Shown piece by piece: positions 56,857 to 64,000 of a DNA stretch of 64,000 nt (the first letter of the stretch is position 1; every line of letters starts with the position of its first letter). Made by a program: the position numbers and the translations under genes. Below the pieces are notes generated by a model that worked only from the letters and a program-made list of their open reading frames with translations, was not told the origin of the DNA and ran no database searches. The DNA comes from CAVVKW01 sp963749035 (GTDB lineage: Bacteria; Verrucomicrobiota; Verrucomicrobiia; Chthoniobacterales; JAATET01). Location of the stretch: assembly GCA_963749035.1 (NCBI GenBank), contig CAVVKW010000001.1:124001-188000 (forward strand). The letters run 5' to 3'.

Positions 56857-57710
56857 ACCGCACCGACTTCATCTACCTCTTCGATTGCACCGACGCCAAC
56901 CCGAACGGCGACCCCGACGCCGGCAACCTTCCCCGCCTCGATCCCGAGACCGGCCAGGGCCTCACCACCGACGTCATGCTCAAACGGAAAATCCGCAATT
57001 TCGTTCAACTCACCAAAGGCGACGACCCCGGCCACGACATCTACGTCAAAGAAAAAGCCGTCCTCAATAACCAGCACGCCCGGGCCTACCAGGCACTGGA
57101 GCTCGATCCGAAAAAGGCAAAACAGGAACAGCGCGATCAGGCTAAGGCGTGGATGTGCCAGAATTTCTACGACATCCGCACCTTCGGAGCCGTCATGACG
57201 ACAGACGTGAATTGCGGCCAGGTCCGCGGTCCCATCCAACTCTCCTTCGCTCGCTCCATCGACCGAATCGTCACCGCCGAGCACTCAATCACCCGCATGG
57301 CCGTCACGAAAATCGAAGACGCCGGAAAGCAGTCCGGAGACAACCGCACCATGGGCCGCAAATTCACCGTCCCCTACGGCCTCTACAAAGCCCAAGGCTT
57401 CATCAACCCCTTCCTTGCCAAACAAACAGGCTTCGACGACGACGATCGTGAGCTTCTGTTTCACGCGCTCGAAAACGCCTTTCAGTTCGACCAATCCGCC
57501 GCCCGCCCCGCAGGCTCCATGGCACCCCGCGCCCTGATCATTTTCGAACACAACTCCGAACTCGGTAGCGCCCCCAGCAATAAGCTTTTCGAGAGCGTTA
57601 CCATCACACGCAAACCCGGTGTCACTACCCCCCGATCCTTCGCCGACTACGAAGTCACCATCGACGAATCCGCCATCCCCGACGGCATCACCCTCACCCG
57701 CCGAATCTGA
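56853..57710 (+). CDS. cas7: Cas7c (Csd2), Cascade backbone subunit
   Basis: Binds the crRNA spacer as a helical filament. The 285 residues start NRTDFIYLFDCTDANPNGDP, the Csd2 signature. They include DPETGQGLTTDVMLKRKIRN, MCQNFYDIRTFGAVMTTDVN and RGPIQLSFARSIDRI, and the length is normal. The start overlaps the cas8c stop. Downstream, a dispersed repeat separates it from the cas4 core. Confidence 0.95.
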   Translation: MNRTDFIYLFDCTDANPNGDPDAGNLPRLDPETGQGLTTDVMLKRKIRNFVQLTKGDDPGHDIYVKEKAVLNNQHARAYQALELDPKKAKQEQRDQAKAWMCQNFYDIRTFGAVMTTDVNCGQVRGPIQLSFARSIDRIVTAEHSITRMAVTKIEDAGKQSGDNRTMGRKFTVPYGLYKAQGFINPFLAKQTGFDDDDRELLFHALENAFQFDQSAARPAGSMAPRALIIFEHNSELGSAPSNKLFESVTITRKPGVTTPRSFADYEVTIDESAIPDGITLTRRI

Positions 57711-57740
57711 AGCCGGCAGATCCGGGCCCTCCAGGCCCGA

Positions 57741-57772
57741 ACTCCTCTCAACTCTCAACCATCAACTCTCAC
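57741..57772. repeat. CTCAACTCTCAACCATCAACTC repeat at the cas7-cas4 junction
   Basis: Member of the CAACTCTCAACT family. It lies in the open frame of cas4 exactly where a start codon would be expected, and no ATG, GTG or TTG is present between the cas7 stop and the conserved Cas4 core. Confidence 0.7.
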
Positions 57773-57777
57773 CCCCC

Positions 57778-58407
57778 CTGCCTGACTCCCTCCCCATCTC
57801 CGCGCTCCAACATTTGCTCTATTGCGAGCGGCAATGCGCGCTCATTCACATCGAGCGCCTCTGGACCGAGAACGTCTTCACCGCCGAAGGACGAGCCATG
57901 CACGAACGCGCGCACGACGGCCCCTCCGAATCACGCCCCGGCATTCGCACCGCCCGCGGGCTCAGCCTCATCTGTCAGCGGCTCGGTCTTCACGGCCAGG
58001 CTGACGTCGTCGAGTTCCATCGAGACGGCCCAGTCATCCCCGTCGAATACAAACGCGGTAAACCCAAGGCCCATCGCGCCGACGAAGTTCAACTCTGCGC
58101 CCAAGCCCTCTGCCTCGAGGAAATGCTCGGCCGCGAAGTCCCTTCCGGCAGCTTGTTCTACGGAAAAACCCACCGACGCCTCGACGTTGCTATCGATGCA
58201 GAGCTGCGCAAACTCACCGAGTCACTGACAACCCGCCTCCACGCTATGGTTGCGGCCCGCGACACGCCACCACCGATTTTCGAATCCAAAAAATGCGGCG
58301 CGTGTTCCCTCATCGACGACTGCCTCCCTCGTCTGTCGAAACGGCCACGAGCTGGCGCCTGGTTCGAACGTCAGCTCCACACCGCCTTGACCCATGCAGA
58401 CGAATAG
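57778..58407 (+). CDS. cas4: Cas4, CRISPR adaptation exonuclease
   Basis: RecB-like nuclease with an iron-sulfur cluster that helps choose PAM-flanked spacers. The core begins LPISALQHLLYCERQCALIH with the first cluster Cys. The nuclease motif is seen as GQADVVEF and VIPVEYKRGKPKAHRADEVQLCAQALCLEE, and the three C-terminal Cys are in KKCGACSLIDDCLP. From the CTG at 57778 the product has 209 residues, a normal Cas4 length, but CTG is a rare start. The only other start in frame is a GTG at 57619, 92 bases inside cas7, giving an atypical Pro/Ser-rich extension. Confidence 0.85.
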   Translation: MPDSLPISALQHLLYCERQCALIHIERLWTENVFTAEGRAMHERAHDGPSESRPGIRTARGLSLICQRLGLHGQADVVEFHRDGPVIPVEYKRGKPKAHRADEVQLCAQALCLEEMLGREVPSGSLFYGKTHRRLDVAIDAELRKLTESLTTRLHAMVAARDTPPPIFESKKCGACSLIDDCLPRLSKRPRAGAWFERQLHTALTHADE

Positions 58408-58422
58408 ACGATTTTAATCTGC

Positions 58423-58635
58423 ATGAGAACGACACTTAACCTCGATGACGACCTCATCGGTCAAGCCATGGAACTGACCGGAATCACGCAGAAAACCGAA
58501 CTACTCCACCGCGGCCTACGCGAGCTCATCGAACGCGAAGCCGCGCGACAACTCGCTGAGATGGGCGGCACCGCACCCGACTTCCAGCTCGCTTCCCGGC
58601 ACCGCCGCCAAAAATGCCATGCCCGTCCTCGTTGA
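58423..58635 (+). CDS. vapB: VapB-type antitoxin
   Basis: A 70-residue antitoxin starting MRTTLNLDDDLIGQAMELTG, the ribbon-helix-helix-like N-terminus of the VapB/DUF2191 type, followed by HRGLRELIEREAARQLAEMGG. The last residues are basic. It begins 15 bases after the cas4 stop and overlaps the toxin gene by 17 bases, the usual arrangement for a toxin-antitoxin pair. Confidence 0.9.
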   Translation: MRTTLNLDDDLIGQAMELTGITQKTELLHRGLRELIEREAARQLAEMGGTAPDFQLASRHRRQKCHARPR

Positions 58636-59002
58636 TACGTCCGTCTGGGTGGATCATTTGAATCGCGGTGAGCCCGCCCTCGCCCGCCTCCTTAGAGCGG
58701 GACGCGTCTGCACCCACGAGATCGTCCTCGGCGAGCTTCTCAGCGGCAACTTACCGGCTCGTTCACGAACGTCGGCAATCTTCCTCAACCTCCCCCGCCT
58801 GCAAACTGAGAAGTTTAAAGTAACACTCCGCTTCATCGAACATCACCGTCTCCACGGCCGAGGTTTGAATTGGAATGATCTCGGACTGCTCGCGTCCGTG
58901 GCAGTGGCCGACGCCTCCGAATTTTGGACCCGAGACAAAACTCTTCGAACTTCCGCCGCCGAAATCGAAATCCCGCTCTTCGACGAAGGCATCAGCGACT
59001 GA
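58619..59002 (+). CDS. vapC: VapC-type PIN-domain toxin
   Basis: A 127-residue PIN ribonuclease with Asp5 in VLVDTSVWVDHLN, Glu in THEIVLGELLSGNLP near residue 42, Asp in GLNWNDLGLLASVAV near 87 and the Asp of FWTRDKTL near 105, all catalytic positions intact. It differs clearly from the other PIN toxin in the locus. A gap of 60 bases with a CAACTCTCAACTCTC repeat separates it from cas1. Confidence 0.92.
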   Translation: MPVLVDTSVWVDHLNRGEPALARLLRAGRVCTHEIVLGELLSGNLPARSRTSAIFLNLPRLQTEKFKVTLRFIEHHRLHGRGLNWNDLGLLASVAVADASEFWTRDKTLRTSAAEIEIPLFDEGISD

Positions 59003-59024
59003 CCTCTAGCCACACACCAGACAC

Positions 59025-59045
59025 CACTCAACTCTCAACTCTCAG
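59025..59045. repeat. CTCAACTCTCAACTCTCAG repeat between vapC and cas1
   Basis: Member of the CAACTCTCAACT family, 18 bases upstream of the cas1 start. Confidence 0.7.
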
Positions 59046-59062
59046 CGACCGTCCCACCTCGC

Positions 59063-60082
59063 GTGAAGATCCACCTTAACACCCTCTTCGTCACCCGCGA
59101 AGACACCTATCTCGCCAAGGACGGAGCCGCCGTCGACGTCCGGAAAGACGGCAAATCCCTCCTCCGCGTTCCGCTACATAACCTCGATGGCATCGTCGCC
59201 CTCGGCTACGACATCGGAGCCAGCGCGCACCTCATGGCCGCCTGCGCCGAAGCCGGTGTCACGCTCTCCTTCTGCACACCCAACGGCCGCTTCCTCGCCG
59301 CCGTCCGCGGATTCACCCCCGGCAATGTTCTCCTCCGCCGCACGCAATACCGCATTTCCGACGACCTTAACGCCTCCCTCCACATCGCCCGCCCCATGAT
59401 CGCCGCCAAGCTCGCGAACACGCGCACCGTCCTCCAGCGAGCCACCCGCGACCACGGATCAACTCCCGAGATCGACGCCGCCGCCGCCTGGCTCGCTCGC
59501 AGCGCACAGAAAGCTCACCGCACCAACGACCTCGACGCCCTTCGAGGAGTGGAAGGCGACGCCGCCGGGGCCTACTTCGAAGTCTTCGCAAAATTGATCA
59601 AGGCCGACGGATTTGCCTTCCCCGGCCGCATCCGCCGCCCACCCACCGATCCCGTCAACGCGCTCTTATCCTTTCTCTACAGTCTGCTCGCGCACGATTG
59701 CCGCTCCGCGCTCGAATCCGTCGGCCTCGACGCCGCCGTCGGCTTCCTGCACCGCGACCGCCCCGGTCGCCCCTCGCTGGCACTCGACCTAATGGAGGAA
59801 TTTCGACCCGTCCTCGCCGACCGCGCTGTCCTGACCTTGCTCAACCGACGGCAATTGAACGGAAAAGATTTCCGCACCGGAGAACTGGGCGCAGTCGAAC
59901 TCACCGACGACGCCCGCAAGTCCGTCCTTACGACCTGGCAGGAGCGAAAGCGCGACGAAATCACCCATCCATTTCTGGACGAAAAGACGACCATCGGACT
60001 CCTACCATTTCTACAGGCCCGCCTCTTGGCGCGGCACCTCCGCGGTGACCTCGACGCCTATCCCGCCTTTCTTTGGAAATAG
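59063..60082 (+). CDS. cas1: CRISPR integrase Cas1 (type I-C)
   Basis: Metal-dependent integrase that inserts new spacers together with Cas2. The 339 residues start with a GTG and the I-C-type N-terminus KIHLNTLFVTREDTYLAKDG. Catalytic regions: RGVEGDAAGAYFEVF with the Glu near residue 164, the His in VGFLHRDRPGRPSLALDLME near 232, and the Asp/Glu in that same block. The C-terminus (YPAFLWK) is typical. It is followed by cas2 after four bases. Confidence 0.96.
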   Translation: MKIHLNTLFVTREDTYLAKDGAAVDVRKDGKSLLRVPLHNLDGIVALGYDIGASAHLMAACAEAGVTLSFCTPNGRFLAAVRGFTPGNVLLRRTQYRISDDLNASLHIARPMIAAKLANTRTVLQRATRDHGSTPEIDAAAAWLARSAQKAHRTNDLDALRGVEGDAAGAYFEVFAKLIKADGFAFPGRIRRPPTDPVNALLSFLYSLLAHDCRSALESVGLDAAVGFLHRDRPGRPSLALDLMEEFRPVLADRAVLTLLNRRQLNGKDFRTGELGAVELTDDARKSVLTTWQERKRDEITHPFLDEKTTIGLLPFLQARLLARHLRGDLDAYPAFLWK

Positions 60083-60086
60083 CGCC

Positions 60087-60377
60087 ATGCAACTCCTCAT
60101 TACCTACGACGTCGCCACCAGCACCGAAGGAGGAGCCCGCCGCCTGCGCCGCGTCGCCAAAGTCTGTCTCGACTACGGCCAACGCGTCCAAAACTCCGTC
60201 TTCGAATGCGCCGTCGATCCCGCCCAACTCGTCGAAATGAAAACCCGCTTGCTGGACATCGCCGACCTCGATCACGATTCTCTCCGGTTCTACAACCTCG
60301 GAGCCGAGTGGGACCGCCGAGTCGAACACTTCGGCACAAAGCCCTCGATCAATCCCCGGGGACCACTCATCATCTGA
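60087..60377 (+). CDS. cas2: Cas2
   Basis: Scaffold of the Cas1-Cas2 integration complex, 96 residues. MQLLITYDVATSTEGGARRLRRVAKVC contains the ferredoxin-like first strand with the Asp of YDV. The middle NSVFECAVDPAQLVEMK and the end SLRFYNLGAEWDRRVEHFG are as in I-C Cas2. The ATG at 60087 is preferred to one at 60045, which lies in cas1. Confidence 0.96.
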   Translation: MQLLITYDVATSTEGGARRLRRVAKVCLDYGQRVQNSVFECAVDPAQLVEMKTRLLDIADLDHDSLRFYNLGAEWDRRVEHFGTKPSINPRGPLII

Positions 60378-60555
60378 ACCGCGAACCCAAAGCAGTCAGA
60401 AGTCACTTAAGGAGTTCGCGGGCAGCAGAAGCGACTGACTGCTAACGCTCTTTGAAAATGTGACCCCGAATCAGCTTTCTGAGGGAAGCATCATCGCGAG
60501 AGTTCGCGCAAAATCTTTCTCGGGCAATTGATGCTGAACGCTTTAGTATCCAAGG
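60378..60555 (+). promoter_or_regulatory. CRISPR leader
   Basis: The 178 bases between cas2 and the first repeat are non-coding and richer in A+T than the array (CTTTGAAAATGTG, AAAATCTTTCTCGGG). They contain partly repeated AGTTCGCG segments at about 60411 and 60502. They should carry the array promoter and the Cas1-Cas2 docking site, by position. Confidence 0.7.
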
Positions 60556-63500
60556 GTCGCCCCCTCACACGGGGGCGCGGATTGAAACATTTCTCGAAAA
60601 ACCTCCGAATCCACGGCCAGACCGTCGCCCCCTCACACGGGGGCGCGGATTGAAACAAATAGCTGAATCTCCAAGGGGCGGCTCAAGAGGTCGCCCCCTC
60701 ACACGGGGGCGCGGATTGAAACTGAGCTATATCCGTCTTGAGGTGATACTGCGTCTGTCGCCCCCTCACACGGGGGCGCGGATTGAAACAGCAGCCCAGC
60801 GAGTTCTGTTTGCAGAGCTAGGATGTCGCCCCCTCACACGGGGGCGCGGATTGAAACGCTCAGCGACGTCCGCAGTTCCACGCTCGCCACGGTCGCCCCC
60901 TCACACGGGGGCGCGGATTGAAACGACTTCTTCGCGAGCTGTTCAGCGTTCCGATTCTGGTCACCCCCTCACACGGGGGCGCGGATTGAAACGTGGGGCT
61001 GGAGCGGCTGGCGCTGGACAAGCGGAGGTCGCCCCCTCACACGGGGGCGCGGATTGAAACTGATCGGTTGTTTTCATGATTTCGTTTCAGTTGGCGTCGC
61101 CCCCTCACACGGGGGCGCGGATTGAAACACCACTGGCGGCTTCTCGCAGTGCCTGGGGATCAGTCGCCCCCTCACACGGGGGCGCGGATTGAAACCCGCT
61201 GTGATGTCCCGCAAAACCGGCTCCGATCGGTCGCCCCCTCACACGGGGGCGCGGATTGAAACACTTATTGCTATCCGGAAACGACATATTGATTGTGTCG
61301 CCCCCTCACACGGGGGCGCGGATTGAAACAGCGGCATCTCCGCCGCCAGCTGCACCGAGCCTTGTCGCCCCCTCACACGGGGGCGCGGATTGAAACACCG
61401 CCGCCACCCCCGGCGTCAGATTCGGCCCCTGTCGCCCCCTCACACGGGGGCGCGGATTGAAACAGCGTCTGATCGACCGGGCGACCGTTCGCGCCCTCGT
61501 CGCCCCCTCACACGGGGGCGCGGATTGAAACGTGCGGACCGTGCGGTTCCTCCCAAGGCAGGGGCGGTCGCCCCCTCACACGGGGGCGCGGATTGAAACT
61601 TGAGCTACGAGCTGATCGACTCGTGCAAATACGTCGCCCCCTCACACGGGGGCGCGGATTGAAACGATCCGGATCCCGGACCGGCAGGAGATCGCGGCGG
61701 GTCGCCCCCTCACACGGGGGCGCGGATTGAAACCAAGCGCGATCGCGGTTCCCTCGACGTCGCCTAGTCGCCCCCTCACACGGGGGCGCGGATTGAAACC
61801 GCCCCCGCCGACCTCGGCGACACCGCCGGGTCAGTCGCCCCCTCACACGGGGGCGCGGATTGAAACAGGCGAAGATCGGCAAAGCGGCGACCGCTGAAGA
61901 GTCGCCCCCTCACACGGGGGCGCGGATTGAAACGCCCGCCTCCGGGAAGAAAACTCCGGCTCAGAATGTCGCCCCCTCACACGGGGGCGCGGATTGAAAC
62001 AGCTCCGCCAGAGACTGCGCCCGCTCCGCTTGGGCGTCGCCCCCTCACACGGGGGCGCGGATTGAAACATCCTGGTAAGACCAATATCCCGCCGCCCGTG
62101 GATGTCGCCCCCTCACACGGGGGCGCGGATTGAAACTGGCTGCTGGGTGACGACGCGTTGACGCGGCGACGGTCGCCCCCTCACACGGGGGCGCGGATTG
62201 AAACTTCGTCCTCATCCATATCGATGATTATCCACCAGCTGTCGCCCCCTCACACGGGGGCGCGGATTGAAACACCTCCAGCCGCACCGAGTTCGCAGCC
62301 TTCACCGGTCGCCCCCTCACACGGGGGCGCGGATTGAAACGGGTCGCGACCACGGTAGGACAGACGGCGTCGCTGTCGCCCCCTCACACGGGGGCGCGGA
62401 TTGAAACAGTGACTCAATGGCGGGCGTCAACTATCTGCTCAAGTCGCCCCCTCACACGGGGGCGCGGATTGAAACATGTTGCCCTGCTGGACGGGGGGCG
62501 GCATCGTTCAGGTCGCCCCCTCACACGGGGGCGCGGATTGAAACGACAGGCGCGTGCCGGAAGGATTCTGGGCGTGGGGGTCGCCCCCTCACACGGGGGC
62601 GCGGATTGAAACACTGGTGACAATGCCGATAAGGATGAGGCGCTCGGTCGCCCCCTCACACGGGGGCGCGGATTGAAACCATTATCGAAGAGCCCTCTGG
62701 TTATCGACCGAGCGTCGCCCCCTCACACGGGGGCGCGGATTGAAACGGATTTTTCGCTGGGGGATGGCGAGGCGGTTCGCCGTCGCCCCCTCACACGGGG
62801 GCGCGGATTGAAACTTCGCCGCCACCTTCCGATCACCCGTCCCCAGAGGTCGCCCCCTCACACGGGGGCGCGGATTGAAACCGGGCCTGACCGGCGCGAT
62901 CACGACAACTCGCCGGTCGCCCCCTCACACGGGGGCGCGGATTGAAACCCCCTCCGGCGACTGCGTCACCATCAGCCCCGGATGTCGCCCCCTCACACGG
63001 GGGCGCGGATTGAAACACCGCCTTGTTCGGCGAGCGCGCATCTTATGTGGTCGCCCCCTCACACGGGGGCGCGGATTGAAACCGTTTTGGAGAGTCAGTC
63101 GCACTTCCTTGAGCGTCGTCGCCCCCTCACACGGGGGCGCGGATTGAAACAAAGTCGTCCCCGCAGCATTTTCGCAGCTATCCGGTCGCCCCCTCACACG
63201 GGGGCGCGGATTGAAACTTCGCACTCTTAGCATCCCAAATGTTATTTAATTTGCCCCCTCACACGGGGGCGCGGATTGAAACCTCGCCGGCTGGGTGATC
63301 GCGGCCGTCCCGCTGCTGTCGCCCCCTCACACGGGGGCGCGGATTGAAACGCCGTCTTCACGCTCAAGATGCTCTGCCGCCATGTCGCCCCCTCACACGG
63401 GGGCGCGGATTGAAACATACATCGCACCATTCTTCCGGATCTTCGTCCCGTCGCCCCCTCACACGGGGGCGCGGATTGAAACAGGTAATCGACTTCCTAA

Positions 63501-64000
63501 GATTCGTCGGGAGGAGGTCGCCCCCTCACACGGGGGCGCGGATTGAAACCATGGAATCAACTTGGCAACATCATCCTCCGTAATGTCGCCCCCTCACACG
63601 GGGGCGCGGATTGAAACAGGTTCCCCCATTTGTTTCAGTAAAAGATTCCGGTCGCCCCCTCACACGGGGGCGCGGATTGAAACCTCGTCGGTCATGGTCG
63701 GCGGGAATACAGCGAGGGTCGCCCCCTCACACGGGGGCGCGGATTGAAACAAACCTCAGTTCGCTCCGCTCGTGGAATCAGGTGTCGCCCCCTCACACGG
63801 GGGCGCGGATTGAAACCCCTTTGGTTTCGGTGCCGGTTTCGGAGTGGTCTGTCGCCCCCTCACACGGGGGCGCGGATTGAAACGTCGCGAGGATCTGATT
63901 CCCGATTTGATCCAGCGTCGCCCCCTCACACGGGGGCGCGGATTGAAACAACTGAATCGACGTGATCTGGGCTCCGGACCACGGTCGCCCCCTCACACGG
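60556..64000 (+). CRISPR. Type I-C CRISPR array, 51 full repeats plus a partial one
   Basis: The 33-base repeat begins GTCGCCCCCTCACACG and ends GCGGATTGAAAC, with the CCCC...GGGG hairpin and the ATTGAAAC 3' tag of I-C arrays. I count 51 complete copies starting at 60556, 60624, 60690 and so on to 63917, and a 52nd starting at 63984 that is cut by the window end. Units are 65-69 bases, so spacers are 32-36 bases, all different by eye. Two repeats vary: the seventh (60960) has GTCA for GTCG, and the one at 63250 has TTTG in place of GTCG. Orientation is leader first, same strand as the cas genes. Confidence 0.98.

Noticed and set aside
60858..60891. Spacer sharing CTCAGCGACGTCCG with positions 21978-21991 after metH
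   Set aside because: Only 14 bases match in a GC-rich background with no extension, so self-targeting is not supported.
60650..63996. Many open frames across the array giving SPPHTGARIET- or RPLTRGRGLK-type peptides
   Set aside because: They are translations of the CRISPR repeat and its spacers, not genes.

Overview
The window is about 64 kb of GC-rich bacterial chromosome. The gene content points to a free-living, cellulose-degrading member of the Verrucomicrobiota or a near relative: a lysine/alanine-rich histone-like protein, a DUF5069 protein, a PEP-CTERM/VIT-type membrane protein, a galactokinase with a GNHTDY signature, paired PilT ATPases and secreted proteins rich in PT linkers. This placement is an inference from gene families; no rRNA or tRNA gene is present to confirm it.

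Layout: 1-5.6 kb holds a truncated secreted-type protein, a MidA/NDUFAF7-like methyltransferase, leuS and rdgB. 5.6-8.4 kb is one large secreted repeat protein in a less GC-rich stretch. 8.7-16.9 kb runs mostly on the plus strand: lipoprotein, moeA, marR-tolC, pgeF, methyltransferase, yicC-gmk-coaC and a histone-like gene behind two perfect DnaA-box sequences. 17-25.4 kb has an OB/HD exoribonuclease-like gene, metH, HU, a gamma-carbonic anhydrase, a bifunctional nuclease, dcd and a CbiX-type chelatase. 25.5-39.5 kb covers envelope and signalling functions: a PBP1A-like protein with an altered transpeptidase motif, an L,D-transpeptidase, DUF5069, a large hybrid histidine kinase, a frameshifted VIT/PEP-CTERM membrane protein, two PilT ATPases and a lipoprotein. 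39.6-50.9 kb has small stress-type membrane proteins (YqjD/YqjE-like), galK, a LytS/LytTR pair, a giant AA10-CBM2-CBM2-GH9-CBM3 cellulase, purU, a Trm112-like gene and thrS.

51.0-64.0 kb is a type I-C CRISPR-Cas locus: cas3, cas5c, cas8c, cas7c, cas4, cas1, cas2, a leader and an array with 51 complete repeats plus the start of a 52nd that runs off the window. Two toxin-antitoxin modules of the VapBC/PIN type sit inside the cas operon, one between cas3 and cas5 and one between cas4 and cas1, so they divide it into helicase, interference and adaptation blocks.

A second theme is at least four families of short, low-complexity dispersed repeats: CAACTCTCAACT-type, AAATCCAAAATCCGAAAT-type, CTTCGCGCCTTCGCGTGAG-type and CTGCGTCCCTCTGTTTAATCTGCGGA-type. 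They fill many intergenic gaps and also lie in frame inside leuS, moeA, metH and thrS. They also form or border the start regions of rdgB, the Trm112-like gene, cas4 and cas1. They look like mobile or amplified sequence tolerated in surface loops of essential enzymes.
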